Part shown: piece by piece, positions 23,901 through 35,710 of the stretch | Layout: each line of letters opens with the position of its first letter | Position numbering within the stretch: the first letter of the stretch is position 1 | From: Dasypus novemcinctus | Lineage: Eukaryota; Chordata; Mammalia; Cingulata; Dasypodidae | Length of the DNA stretch: 64,000 nucleotides | Assembly: GCF_030445035.2 (NCBI RefSeq) | Contig: NC_080683.1 | Location: forward strand, 21,231,528 to 21,295,527 | Direction: 5' to 3' | Translations under genes and position numbers: made by a program | Notes under the pieces: generated by a model | Told to the model about the DNA's origin: nothing | The model's database searches: none | The model's input: only the letters and a program-made list of their open reading frames with translations

Positions 23901-24362
23901 CACCTCACTTCCTCCATGCCAGGCGCAAAGTTAAGATGGCAGCTCCTGGCCTCTTTCTGACTTGGACAGGCTCAAACCTTAGCTTATCTCAGGATCATAC
24001 TGTAGCACACTGAATTTCCTCATCATACCTGAAATTGGTACCTAACTGTCTCTTCCTCCCCCATTTTGGGGAAGTGGAGCTTTCAATTCCAGTCACAGAA
24101 CTGCTCCCGAGGCGGCTTGTGCCTCCAGTGGAGAATGGGCACCCACCTCCATGGTGTGGAGCCTCTACTTACAAGTCTTCTCTGCAGATGGGCAGTCTCC
24201 TCCTTCCACTCCCACAAGGGCATTGCAGGATGCTCTTCTGGCCTCCTTAAGTCCCCAAACAGGTGCTTCACAGCTAGCTCCAGAGAGCTCTGGGTGTTTG
24301 CTAACTGCCCTTTAGCAGGGGCTGACTCTAGGAGCACCTTACTCCACCGCCATCTTGCTGGT
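20943..24362 (-). mobile_element. Complete non-autonomous L1 derivative lacking most of ORF2, with target duplication
   Basis: An 11-bp duplication, gctatttaatt, flanks the copy (20932-20942 and 24363-24373), so the ends are those of one retrotransposition event. From its 5' end (right): the leader starts with a gcaagatggcggtgg start at about 24340-24357. ORF1 coiled coil and domains run about 23670-22750. A roughly 690-bp ORF2 piece lies at 22740-22050 (gattgcattaaatctgtata; ccagtccatgagcatggaat). A 3' UTR runs 22050-20943. The endonuclease, most of the reverse transcriptase and the ORF2 C terminus are absent. This is a HAL1-like plan. Stops and frameshifts break ORF1, so it is inactive. It must have moved with L1 enzymes from other copies. 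Confidence 0.8.
23208..23667 (-). pseudogene. L1 ORF1 coiled-coil and RRM remnant in the L1 derivative
   Basis: Two minus frames represent one broken ORF1. The frame at 23419-23667 carries NLLNKFNEMAKEIKDIKKTL, then RKIADLMGMKGAINELKNHW, the heptad region also seen at 8376-8651. The frame at 23208-23396 continues with KKRMEKIEQGLRELND, an IGVMGVPEGKE block at the domain junction, and ENFPILLK. A frameshift between about 23396 and 23419 separates them. Confidence 0.75.
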
Positions 24363-24530
24363 GCTATTTAATTTTAAATCATTTTATTTAAATCAAACTA
24401 AAAATTGAGTTCTTCCATCACACTTGCCATATTTAAAGTGCTTATTCATCATCTGTGGCTAGAGCTACCACATTGGATGGAGCAGATATAGGATATTTCT
24501 ATCATTGTAGAAAATTATGTCAGCAGGTCT
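24363..24530 (-). mobile_element. hAT-type MITE, right part of a split copy
   Basis: Blocks ttgagttcttccatcacact near 24407, catctgtggctagagctacc near 24450 and attggatggagcagatatag near 24474, then atcattgtagaaaattatgt, follow the family seen at 40541-40740 (cagttc..., agccacatgtggc, attggacagc..., gaaagttctattgg). It is the other half of the piece at 20895-20942. Confidence 0.65.
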
Positions 24531-25790
24531 GCCCTGGACCACCTCCTCCATAATACTTTAAACTTCAAACCAGACAATTCCCAAATTTCTGAATGAACCT
24601 CTCATGGTAGGTTAGCTTCTTTTTTCCCCAAAGTTTCACTGAAATTTCACTTCCTATTATATTTCTCTACTTAAGTTAATCTTTCTTTGACACAATATAG
24701 AATTCACATTTGCACGTAACAGCTTTTATAATATTTGAAAATATTTATTCTTTTCTTGAATCTTTTCAAGTGATTCTTAAATAAACAAGTTTTCCAAACC
24801 ACCCCCCATTTTGGCCAAGCTCAACTACCCATATTTTAATGGTCAAAATTCTTAAATTGCAACTCCATACCATTAATTTAACTGTGATTTCATGTTTGTT
24901 GTGACTAAGTAGCAGGAAACAGCATATCATGTTTTTTTTTCTAGACGTTGGACCCATTTGCTGATATTAATGCATATCCTAAAGCAAAACTGAGAAAGGA
25001 AGGAGGGATATATAAAAGCATAAATCCTTAGACAATTATACCACATTAATATGCTTCTTTTGGGGATGACGGGGTTTATCAATGAAAAGCAGTAAAAACC
25101 TAAAACTCTCTCATCAATCTTTGGTAAAGGATGTCATAGAACAAGTCAAATGGTCTATAGTACATTTTATTTACTTAATTTTGAGTCTCAAGGCTAATAA
25201 TGCATGTAAATAGAAGAGCTAAAAGAGAAAGTGGCAGGTTTCAACAATCAGAAAACAGGAAAGATTTTAAGGTTTTTGCTTTGGAATTTTATTTGTTTGT
25301 TCCATTATCCCTCTCTCAATTATAATGAATTATTTGCTTACATGACATAACATTATTTCTATATTGTGACTATATTGTTGATTGCTGAATTGTCAGCACG
25401 AAATCCAAGGTTTGACATATAAAAGTGCTTCAAAATATTGTTTGAACTCATGGATTAAGGGATACTTAATGGAAGAAAAAAATAACACTTATTGTGCTTT
25501 CTAATCCTTTCAAAGTACAGTTCCTCTTCTCTACCATATAAGAATGATTTTTAAAATAAACAGAGGAAGGAATAATGAATAAGCAAAAGTCTTAATTAGG
25601 TAGCATGGAATGGAAAAATAATTGTAGTAGTGGAAATAAATAAACACTTTTTGTTTTGAAATTAGTTACTGGGAATAGAAGTACTCCTGGTTCAAAATCA
25701 GAATGGCTTTAGACAGTGATGTTTTATCTTTCTGTTCTCTTGTTCAACAGAATAATTTAATATAATATCTCCATTGGAGGTATTCATATC
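24531..25790. other. Unassigned AT-rich DNA
   Basis: No gene or repeat recognised. The minus frame at 24766-24957 has no family likeness. Confidence 0.4.
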
Positions 25791-25795
25791 ACTAC

Positions 25796-26243
25796 TGTGA
25801 TGGTTACACTAATATGTCAACTTGGCAAGTAATTGTGCCCAGTTTTTGGTCCAGCAATCACTGGACTAATGGTTACATAAGGGCATTTATAGACTTCAGT
25901 CATCAGTGAGTTTACTGCATAGATAGCTAATTACATCTGTAGATTGTCATCAGCAGTTAGTAATTTTTTATTTAATCAGTAGAATGCCTTAAAAGGAGAA
26001 GATTCTAGCATTCAGGAAGAATTTCCCAGTTTATCTCTGGACAACCAATGTCTCCCAGAAACTCATCAAGGACCATCATTGGATTTTCATTGGAGCCCCT
26101 AGTTTGCAGCCTCCCTACAGAACCTGGACTTGTTCATCCCCATGGTCACATAAGAGAATCTTATAAATCTCAATCTCATATATTTCATACTATTTACAGA
26201 TCTCTCCTATTGATTGTTTCCCAAAAGAATGCTGACTAATACA
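25796..26243 (+). mobile_element. Solo LTR with 5-bp target duplication
   Basis: The 448-bp unit starts TGTGATGGTT and ends CTAATACA. It is flanked by a perfect 5-bp duplication, actac (25791-25795 and 26244-26248). TG...CA ends with a 5-bp duplication fit an ERV LTR, and 5 bp is usual for the ERVL (class III) group. Internal blocks, atgtcaacttggcaagt and gccttaaaaggagaa, resemble LTRs common in placental genomes. No internal retroviral DNA remains, so the two LTRs recombined. Confidence 0.8.
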
Positions 26244-26565
26244 ACTACCAAATCTTTACTTCTCATTATGATTAAGTGATTTTTTAGGCTACTTTAAAAA
26301 GCGAACAAAAAAGCAAAAAACTGCACATTTCTATTTAATAATTGTCAAATATTGAGACTATATCAGGTCCATTGTCCTGAACAATGGTGAGTGATGAATG
26401 AAAATTTCAAATTCTTAACTAGTCTCAAAAGAATCTACTATTGTCAAAGGACAATTGACTTCTATTTACCAAGGTCAGTTGATCTTAAAATGGCAGAGTC
26501 CAATATTGACAGCTGAATTTTGAGTTCCTATAAACCTATTAAAAAATTCAACTCTTTTGACATTA

Positions 26566-26593
26566 TACACACACACACACACACACACACACA
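26566..26593. repeat. (AC)n microsatellite
   Basis: Fourteen pure AC units. The DNA around it (26249-27005) shows no gene or repeat I recognise. Confidence 0.95.
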
Positions 26594-27009
26594 TTATTTA
26601 TACATTTTATTCTTGTAATTATGCTGTAGTATTTGCAAAGTGCATGTTTTATTTTACCTTCCAGAACATTGGTTGATCAAGCCAGTTATTTTAGAACTGA
26701 TCTTAAGATGTTTTAGTAGATGAAAATGAGCACTACTTGTTGTTTATTGTGAAATAAAGTCTTCAAAGGTTGCTTGGCATTGAGCATCACTGAGGTCAAT
26801 TTCATGATTGCATTAATTTCTTAAGGTATTTGAAATTAAAATAATGGCCCATGTTGTTAAGTTAAATGGTTATTCATTGAGTTAGATTTTCTTCTCCAGG
26901 AATTTCTAAAGTATAATGTTTTTTTTCCTGAAAGTTTGTGATGCTAGGAGAAGATATATACCCCAAAAGATACTATCATTTGGTATACAATCTAAAAATC
27001 AAATACTCT

Positions 27010-27401
27010 ATAGAACGATACTATATTTTCCAAAGATGACCACTTTAATACATCCCATCCAACAAGCTCTTCTTACAGTATGAAGCTGACACTCCTCCCA
27101 CACAGTAGTGATGCCTTTGAAACTGAGCTGTCTTTTGTGACCACTTTGATCATAGAATATGGCAGAAGTGGTGAAGGCTATATTATATATCTGCATTCAT
27201 TTCTACCTTTTGCTCTTGGAACACCCACCATATGTTCCTCGAAGATGCCAAGTGGTCATTTGAAGAGGCCACGCCACAGCATTTCAGTGAGGTCTCAGAC
27301 AACAGTTACCATTAGCCCTCAGACACGTGAGTGAATGGGTTTGCAGATGATTCCAGACCCCAGAAAATGAGTCCCAGACTTTGAGGTAATTCAGCTGATA
27401 T
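27010..27401 (+). mobile_element. MLT1 (MaLR) LTR, left part, split by ERV-A
   Basis: A decayed MaLR LTR. The recognisable end is gaatgggtttgcagatgatt near 27334 and a ccagactttgaggtaattcagctg run. The LTR's 3' end (cctgctgatccctgccctaa, gagaaaataaattttac, ttatgcagcaacagataatc) lies at 33340-33475 beyond ERV-A. The order implies ERV-A landed inside an older MLT1. Confidence 0.55.
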
Positions 27402-28057
27402 TATTATCAAATTTTACCTAGGTTCTTGACTATGCTGCAAAAATGAATTTCAAGAGCATGCCAGGTGAGTTAGGTCAGTAATTTATTCAGATAGGGAGGG
27501 AGGAGAAATGGGAGAAAATAAAAGAGCAGGGGTCCCAGGTAGACAGGAAGGGGGTGAAAAAGGATAAAGAGGGCTGATTCCCCATTACAGATTATAAATT
27601 CCCCATTATAGATTATAAATGCCCCATTATAGATTATAAATCCCCAGGTTTACTTGTGTGACCACATGGCAGAGGAAAAATGGTAAGGGCGGCGCCAGTG
27701 GGCAGGAATGGGTCCAGCGGCAAGAAAGCAGGGCAAGGGTGTGCTCAGGCCTGGCAGTTTGCTTTATAGACTATTAATTATTCCACCCCTTTGCTAAAGT
27801 CAGGGGAGGGGTTCCAGCTATTTGCTGTTTTGATTGATTACCCCACACATCAATCCCTTAGTGAGGACCCAATGATAAAGACCCTAGGGAACCTCTTGGG
27901 CTTTTCTTTGCATCCAGATGAAGTCTTTGTTCTGGATAGCAGATTCCTGGGCATGGGGGGGTCTTCCAGCAGCCATCTTGGGGATTACTGATGTCCATGT
28001 AGACTCACTGCCAGGTTCCATCCATCTACTAATATCCTATCTTACTAGCCTGCATCA
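27402..28057 (-). repeat. ERV-A 3' LTR (left copy)
   Basis: 656 bp. In element direction it starts TGATGCAGGCTAGTAAG. A TATA-like tctataaag lies within the 27744-27851 segment. A polyadenylation signal aataaa is the complement of tttatt at 27482-27487. The end is decayed (GATAATA instead of ..CA). It carries a threefold 21-bp tandem repeat of ccccattatagattataaat type at about 27579-27641; the other LTR has one unit. Confidence 0.8.
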
Positions 28058-31000
28058 TTCCCCCCTCAGAGAGTTTTACACCTTTAATCTTAAAAGGGTG
28101 CTGAAGGAAGATGATCTTTTTTTCTGTAGCTACTTCCTGCTTGTTAGGGGCTGTAGACTCTAACTGACAAGATATAGAACTCTCTGGCTATTCTATCTTG
28201 ACTGGAGGAAGACAGAATTGGCATCCTGTATGAAGCTGGATGAAATCCCTAATTGGCTAACAAGATGTTGATCCTGGAAGAAATAAATTTAATTAGAATT
28301 TTGAGACTATATGGTTCCACTAAGAGGACACTGGACCACAGGAGTAGAAAAGGTTAGGTGAGTGCAAAGACTGCATTTTTCTAAAATTGATGGCAAGGAA
28401 TATTCTTTCTTCAGTAGAATGGTAAGGGGTATTGCCCTTTGTAGTTAAGGTACAGGAGATGAAAACAAACAAGGTTTTTTAAAGGGAAGTTTGGTTTGTT
28501 CTCCCTCTAGCAATAGGCATTTGGGCTAGAGCTACAGGGAACAGCTGATGTTGACACAGATAGTACTTAGCTTTTTCTCTTGGGGAGGTATTTCAGGCCA
28601 TCCAATGACTGGCACCTGTATGACCTATCAGGTGTTTCTGGTGAGTTGATGCTTTCTTGGACAACTGGTTTCACTCAGGATTAGTGCTCCAAGTTGGACA
28701 TATCTTTAATTTTAATAAGGGCTAGGAGGGAGACTTGGGCTAAGCACATTCATTAATTACTTAGAAAATGAAGTTTACCAGGACTTTTAACATATTTAAT
28801 GTTTTCCTGCCCATGATTTAGAATAGAAAAGAGAACACTATAATCATCAGGCATATATCTAGAACAGGATAAAAGTATAGTACTTAATACTAATTAATGT
28901 ACTGCTCAATGCATAAGTTTCTCTTTGAGCTGTAGTTAATAGATTTAATTTGTAGGTTTGCAATACCTTATATGATATCTCTCCATGGGAGCAGGCCATA
29001 ATGCCAATTTGTATTTAAGTTCTACTTACAGTACTCTGGTGATCATGGCTCCATTTGGTATGTTCTTCACACAGTGAGCAAGCCACGGCACTGTTGATCT
29101 GAGAGAGAAGCTAAGAAGGTAGTTTCCAGTATTTCACCAGCCTGGTGCGTAACACTCTTTGGCACTATGAACAGTGCCAGTCTAATGGTGATATTCATTT
29201 TACGTTTGGCATATTGAGCCACTGTTGGCTGCTGCAGGAGTTTGAAACTGCAATGTAGTTTCCATTGACTTCAGGAGCACAACCAGAGATGTAGTGAATA
29301 CCTTTATTGTTTTAGGGGTCAGTGACTAACTGGCCAATAACTCATATGGAGAGGCAACCTGCAATGTATTCAAGGCCTGGTTCGAATGCACAATAGTCTG
29401 ACAATGCTGAAATCTGTCCCTTGATTTTTTTATATACCTGTTAAACATTTCCAATGCAGTGTCACATATCAAATGAACTTAACTTTTCAGTATTTTGCTT
29501 TTTACTTCTACACTTTTACCATGAAGATGTTAATTAGCAGGTATTTTACCTTGGAAGTAGAGGAAAAACTTTTCCCATTTTTAAAATGAAAACTGAAGAT
29601 TTCCAATGGAATCCAGGCAACTTTTCATTACCGCTGCTTGAATATTCACATTGAGGTGACTTTCAGACAGATTTTATTGCTATGAAGTTACTTTTTGCCA
29701 TTAACATTAATTTAGGTTTCTGGTTAATAATGGCATCTTAGAACTAGTTATTTAAATGCTTTAGTTTAGAAGATGCTTTTACAAACTCTTTATATTTGAC
29801 CACAACCACAGACTGGCTAATTTATCTTAGATTAAATGCATAAAGATTATTTTATGCATTTAAGAGAGGCCCCTCTACATTTCTTTAACTTAATTTCATT
29901 AAATGTGAACTTAGAATTTTCATCATTTGTTAATTTGATATTATTATCTTGATGTATGAAGGTACAAACTGAGCAAATAGGCAGACATGAATAGTTTGAC
30001 CCAGAAACAAAGCTTAGTGACTTAAAACTTTCATTTTTTCAAAACAAATTTAATTGTAAAATAACATTTGAAAGATTTTCTTGAAGACTTTTTCTTTAAT
30101 TTGCATTATGACCATGCAGTTTTGCACAAGAATTTTGTTTCTTAACAAATGACTTATAACTAAAATATCCCCAATGTTTTAATACAATTTTCTTTTGCTT
30201 CAGAACTTAAATATTTTACTTTGATTTTAGCAGACTTTGGAAGAGCAAGACTAATTCTATGTATATTCACTGAAGCTATTGAAGCCTTAGGGAAACTGGT
30301 TTCTCTCATGAATTGCCACTTTTAGGAACCCAGACAGTCAAGGCAGGAGGCTTCCTTCACTTCCCGGTGCTTGGAGATAAAAAGGCTCCAGTGGCTGCTG
30401 AACTGGGAGAATGGACATTCAAACCCATGAGTCAAGAATTCCACCAGGTAGCAATTTAGTTCACACTTGGAGCCATGAGAGAAAGCATGGTTACTAATAC
30501 CAATAGGACAGGAGACAGAGATGTCTCAAGTTTCCTTTCCCCTGAGCTACAGGGGCAGAAGCTGTTTTGAAATGATCATAAGCAAAGGCAAGTGGTGAGG
30601 CTAGGCTTGAAGTGACCATAAACAAAGGAAATTTCATTTAGAATTTACACTTACAATAATAAGTTCATGCTAAATCCATGCAGTTATTATCCTTCTGCTG
30701 TTTTATAATATAAATGCATCTATAAATGATTTTAACTCTTAGTTACTGTTTCTAGTAAGTTTTTACCTTAAGGAGGTTACCTTTATTAACTAAGCCACAA
30801 GAATTTTATTAGTAACAACTTTGTGAAGTTTTTCTGCTTTTCTAGTAACTGAATTACTTTTGCTTGTCATTTATGCATTAAATCCACTAGCAAGACAGTA
30901 TTGACTCTTAAAGGCTCATTTTCAGGTTACCTTTCACCATTATCCAATTTGTAACAGGTGAACATCAAATCTGATTTTCTAGGCACAAGCAAACTGACAA

Positions 31001-31259
31001 AGTTAAATACGGATTTTAAAGTTGAACACAAGGTTATGCACAAATTAAAACAGAGAATTTTAAACCTTTAGCATCTCTAGGAACTTTTTTACCTTAATTG
31101 ATGGCACATGAGGGTTTTTTATCTTGAACACTAATTGCATGACTGAGTTTAAACTGAGAAGTTTGAGGTTTTTTCCTCATTTCTTTAAGAAGACACAATA
31201 TGAGGATTCTAGGTCTTAGATTTATCTGTTCTTTTTTCTTACATGGTTTAATTGGAATT

Positions 31260-32720
31260 CAGGGTTCTATGCAGAGGCTGCTCTTGGCTATACTGTGGCC
31301 ATGTGGATCAGCAGTAGGCAGAATTTCCTGATTCCTAAAAGACTTGTATGGGGAGTTTGCTGGTAGGCTAGAGACTGCATCCACAACTCTAGGAAGAATA
31401 AAAACGCACCCTTTAGTTGACCGTTCCAGTGTCCCAGAGTTCTAGCCTGACAATTCTCCACTCCACACAACTTGGAGCTGACACCCTGTCTCAGCATCGT
31501 GAGAATATTTATTTTCAGGGTGTAACTGACCCATAAGCATCCTTGTGGGCAAGTCTTGGGGATATCTGATTCTGGATATCGGATCAATGAGCCTAGGCCA
31601 ACTGGGAGGCCTGAGCAGTGGTCCCAAATCAAAGCACCTGAAATGTTTGTTCCAGGAGATATTTGGCTGCTCTCTGGATGGATGGACCCAAGGAATCGGG
31701 GCCATTCAGTTTCCCTCTTCTGGTTCTTGGCACCCCCACTTTCCAGGGTCCAAGACCAACTGACCCAAACAGCATTCCTGAGTTAAATCTTAGGAAATGT
31801 TTGGCTGCTCTCTGATTCCTACCACCCCAGGGAATCACAGAGCCCTTGCTGCCAGGCATTCCAGGGCAGTCCTGGACTTGGGAGACAGGCTGATTGAATT
31901 TCAACCTGAATCTGCCAAGCCAAATTGTGCTTCTTCCTCCTATCCTTCCAGAATTTTTAAACACAGTCTTTGCTCTTATGAGTTTACTGTCTGATAGTTT
32001 CCCAGTTAAACCAGCCATCAAAAGGCCATTAAGTGATTAGAGGTTAATTGTTTTAGCTAACAGGCTTTGGGTTCCTGAAGCAATAGCTTACTTGCTACAC
32101 AAAAGCACTTTTCATGTTCACAGTTTTTAAAAACAGACCAAAGTATCCTAACACAAACCTGCAAAAAAGAAATTCAGTAAAAAGGTAAAACATGGGCAAA
32201 GGTTAGAAATTGCAAGGATATCCTGGCTGCCCTGGGGAAGGGAACTCCCACGGCCTCCATTTTGGCTCTGCCTACCTCCTTCTTACTTCCTTCCCCAGGT
32301 AGCTGGGTGTGGTCAGATAAGGAAGCTGCTTGCAAAGACATGGACCTGGTGGGAGGGGTAAGCCCTCAGCTCTTTGGTTCTCCATCACTGCCATGCACCT
32401 TCTAGGGGAGAGGGCAGGAGAAGGCAAAAGTCACCAGCACTGAGGGCAGAGCCTCCAGCTGCTAAAAGGGCTTGAAAGAGCAGAGCAGTTAACTCATGTC
32501 CTGCGCCCCAGCCCTCCTGACTGGGGTTAGATCTAACAAGGCAGAGCATGTAGCACAGACACAGAGAATTCCCAAGCCCCAACCCCTTCCCTCCCAGGAT
32601 TACATCCTGTGAGGGATCATAGGCAAACCTGTTTAAAATAGAGAACCAAAGGAAGGCATTAAACAGACTGTAGGCCATAGTTTCACTCACCAATAAACTT
32701 CTGGACTGGCTCACCAAATA
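31260..32720 (-). other. ERV-A leader region with a degenerate tandem repeat of about 147 bp
   Basis: The region next to the 5' LTR, where a provirus would have its leader and gag. The phrase tttggctgctctctg occurs at about 31661 and again at about 31800, each followed by related text (gacccaaggaatcggggcc; accccagggaatcacagagc). In the minus frame 31629-32021 the repeat appears as two QRAAK blocks. I cannot match these frames to a known gag. Confidence 0.45.
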
Positions 32721-33339
32721 TGTTACCGGATTTTATCTAGGTTCTTGGCTATACTGCAGAAATGACTTTCAAGAGCACGCCAGGTGAGTTAGGTCAGTAA
32801 TTTATTCAGGTAGGGAGAGAAGAGAAATGGGAGAAAATAACTGAGCAAGGGTCCCAGGTAGACAGGAAGGGGGTGAAAAGGGATAAAGAGGGCTGATTTA
32901 CAAACTGCAATTCCCCATTATAGATGATAAATCCCCAGGTTTACTTGTGTGGCCACATGGCAGAGGAAAAATGGTGAGGGTGGCGCCAGAGGGCAGGAAT
33001 GGGTCCAGAGGCAAGATGTGTGGGGTAAGCAATCAAAACAGCAAACAGCTGGAACCCCTCCCTTGATTTTAACAAAGGGGTGGAATACTTAATAGTCTAT
33101 AAAGCAAACTGCCAGGCCTGAGCCCACACATCAATCCCTTAGTGAGGACCCAATGATAAAGTCCCTAGGGAACCTCTGGGGCTTTTCTTTGCATCCAGAC
33201 AAAGTCTTTGTTCTGGATAGCAGAATCCTGGGGGTGGGGGTCTTCCAGCAGCCATCTTGGGGGTTACTGATGTCCACGTGGACTCTCTGCCAGGTTCCAG
33301 ATCCATCTATTAATTCCCTATCTTACTAGCTTGCTTCCA
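32721..33339 (-). repeat. ERV-A 5' LTR (right copy) with inverted promoter segment
   Basis: 619 bp. Starts TGGAAGCAAGCTAGTAAG and ends GGTAACA in element direction. It matches the left LTR along its length except for 33015-33122. That segment matches the left LTR's 27744-27851 as its reverse complement. The TATA-like box now points away from the element body, to the plus strand. The inverted piece is bounded by gatgtgtggg and cccacacatc, an inverted pair. Confidence 0.85.
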
Positions 33340-33475
33340 AACTGCATGGAAAAGAGGAGAACTTTCCCTGCTGATCCCTGCCCTAATCACAGATTTCTGA
33401 GAAAATAAATTTTACTTTTAAGCCATTAATTTTGGGTGAGGTGTTTTATGCAGCAACAGATAATCAGAACAGATA
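33340..33475 (+). mobile_element. MLT1 (MaLR) LTR, right part
   Basis: Carries the standard MLT1 3' end: cagatttctgagaaaataaa near 33391, tttaagccattaattttggg near 33417, and tatgcagcaacagataatc near 33450. It continues the piece at 27010-27401. Confidence 0.75.
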
Positions 33476-35710
33476 TTTTTATTTGGTTTAAGAACATAAA
33501 GGATACAACTTATTTTTCTAGATTTGCTTTATAATATTTAAATATAGACTATAAAAACATCTATCTGGTGAATATATTGTATTTTTGGGAAGTGTACATA
33601 AACCATAATTAATATGGAGAAAAGTATATCTCTATGTTTGGAAAATATATTACAACCCAAATGTTAGGGGAAATAAATCCTACTTTATTATAGAGGTGTT
33701 CCTCCATTTATCTTAGGTGTTTCAGAATGTTAAATTTAAACTCAAATAGGGATAACTAAAATTCTCTAAGGAGAGGTTTAACATCCAAATTATATCATGT
33801 CTCTTTATCCTTATTTTACAAAATCATCAAACTCTGCTGGCTAAAGTGATAATGGCATAGAATGGCACTGACCAGTCATTATAAACTAATTAGAAAATAG
33901 AGCCAGATACAGAAGAAAAAAAAAATTGTTTGGTACCTTGAAAAAATAAAGAACATGTATTTTTAGTAGTTTCGTTTATGCACCCAGTGGAGAAATTGAA
34001 ATTTGCCTTTGGAGTCAATTCTCATTTTGTTTTAAACTCAGTCCCTTTGGTGAACCCTTCAGTTATGCATTCAAATATCTACCATTATTCTTGTGAAATT
34101 CATGAATGCACAAATGTCGTACAAATGCAAATATTTCAAACTGAGACATTGTTTTCTATTTAGTAGTGTAAATTTGGTGTAACTGTGACAGCAATATTCC
34201 AGATTATTCTCTTATGTTGTCAAAAAATGAATGAAACTTCTGGATACTGTGAAATATAACTATAATTAAGATGTTTCTGTCATGGGGTACTAATTGATAC
34301 AATCAGGGTATTGGGAAATCTTTTATAATGGAAAGGATATCCCACTAACAGTTATCCTTAGAAGACCTTAAACTTGGGGATGGACATAAAAAGAACTAAT
34401 TTAACTAGAAGAGGAAACTTTTTATTCTGAGGATTAGGGAAAGTTAAACTAGGACTCAGATACAGTGATAGGGAAGGATGCCCAGTGGCAGAGATGTGTT
34501 ATCAAATGAAGTAGAAACAGTTCAGAAATGGGCAAGTTGCTGAACCGGCAAAGGATTCTGGATTTAGACTATGGAAGTTTTAGAATGATTACTTCTAATA
34601 GCTGTTTTATTCCCATTATATTATCTGTTTTATTTCCTTTATGCCAAATCTTTAATGAAATATATATTATGTATTTTTACATATTTAATTGCAATGGGGA
34701 AATTTTTTTTCCCAGAATACCTATGGATTATGTAGAATCATGTCCTTAATGTGGAGACATTACTTTCTGAGTCACCACTAAGTTTGAATGAATAATTTAT
34801 ATTATCCTGGCACCTATTGAGTACACCTAAATTCTGAGTTTTTCTTTCTGTATTCTGAGTAACACAGCGTAATAATAACAACTCAAAATTTTTATGGTTT
34901 AAGGAAACCACAATTCCTTTAAGAGGCTGGCTTATAAAGGGAAGAGCTGCCGTTTATAGAAGGGCAGCCAAAGAAAATAACAGCAATGTCAGGCATGCAA
35001 TAACTGAATGCCATTTCTCTTTACCTTTCCTCATTGTAGTTGGTGAACATGGATTGAAACCAACTAGAGCCCATTCTCACTTCACTACGGAAGCCAAGCA
35101 ATGCCCTCTGGTTCTGTTATTCACCTACTCAAATAAATTTCTTCCTTTAATAGAGCAGTTAACAGGACTGCTTTACTAAAAAGGGGTTCAATAAATAGGC
35201 TTATGGCTGCTTAGAAGTCATCAATGCCTTGTACCTTGTCCACCTAATTGTAGACACATAATAAATGTGTTAATTGACTAAGGAGGTATTTATTAAGCAC
35301 ATACTTTCTGTATAGAATATATAGTATAAGATCCTAAGAATGAAGATGGAGGTCTTTTCCTTCTTTCTAAACCTCAAAATGCCTAGCTCCTCAATGAACT
35401 TATGAATCAATTAAAAATAAAATACAAGTAAGTTAAATAACCAGATCCTTATTATGAAGAAGCTAGTGAGTGGCAAATAAAAGTGCCAAATAAGTTGTGT
35501 AGACTGGGCTTTCTAAACTCTTTTATGGCAAGGCACATGGAAAACTCTATTTGTATACCAGTTAACACCTACCCATTCCACAGGTAACCATATGTCCCAT
35601 TTTCAGCATACTGTTTGGGAAGCTCTCATTCTGGACACAAGTGTTAGATGCTTTTATGGAAAAGAGAAATAGTTGAAATATTTAGAATAATTTTATATTA
35701 TAAAAGTTCA
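33476..35710. other. Unassigned AT-rich DNA
   Basis: No gene or repeat recognised. Frames at 33978-34163 and 34528-34749 on plus have no family likeness. Confidence 0.4.

Larger units (their letters stand above)
27402..33339 (-). mobile_element. Endogenous retrovirus ERV-A (two LTRs, AT-rich interior)
   Basis: A pair of long direct repeats (27402-28057 and 32721-33339) encloses 4.66 kb. Orientation is minus. Next to the left LTR is a purine tract (complement of ttcccccctcagagag, 28058-28073), and next to the right LTR is a primer-site-like stretch (complement of 32701-32718). I recognise no gag, pro, pol or env protein in the interior. Most of 28700-31260 is AT-rich and closed in all frames. 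31260-32720 is GC-richer with short frames of unknown nature. It looks non-autonomous or gutted. Expected target duplications at the outer ends are not visible. Confidence 0.8.

Noticed and set aside
28940-29420. Minus text of ERV-A with short open stretches that might be env or gag
   Set aside because: Stops interrupt every frame and I could not match any motif.
31288-32021. Minus frames of 87-130 codons in the ERV-A leader as a possible gag
   Set aside because: No matrix, capsid or zinc-knuckle motif is visible and the frames rest on a tandem repeat, so I call the region only leader.
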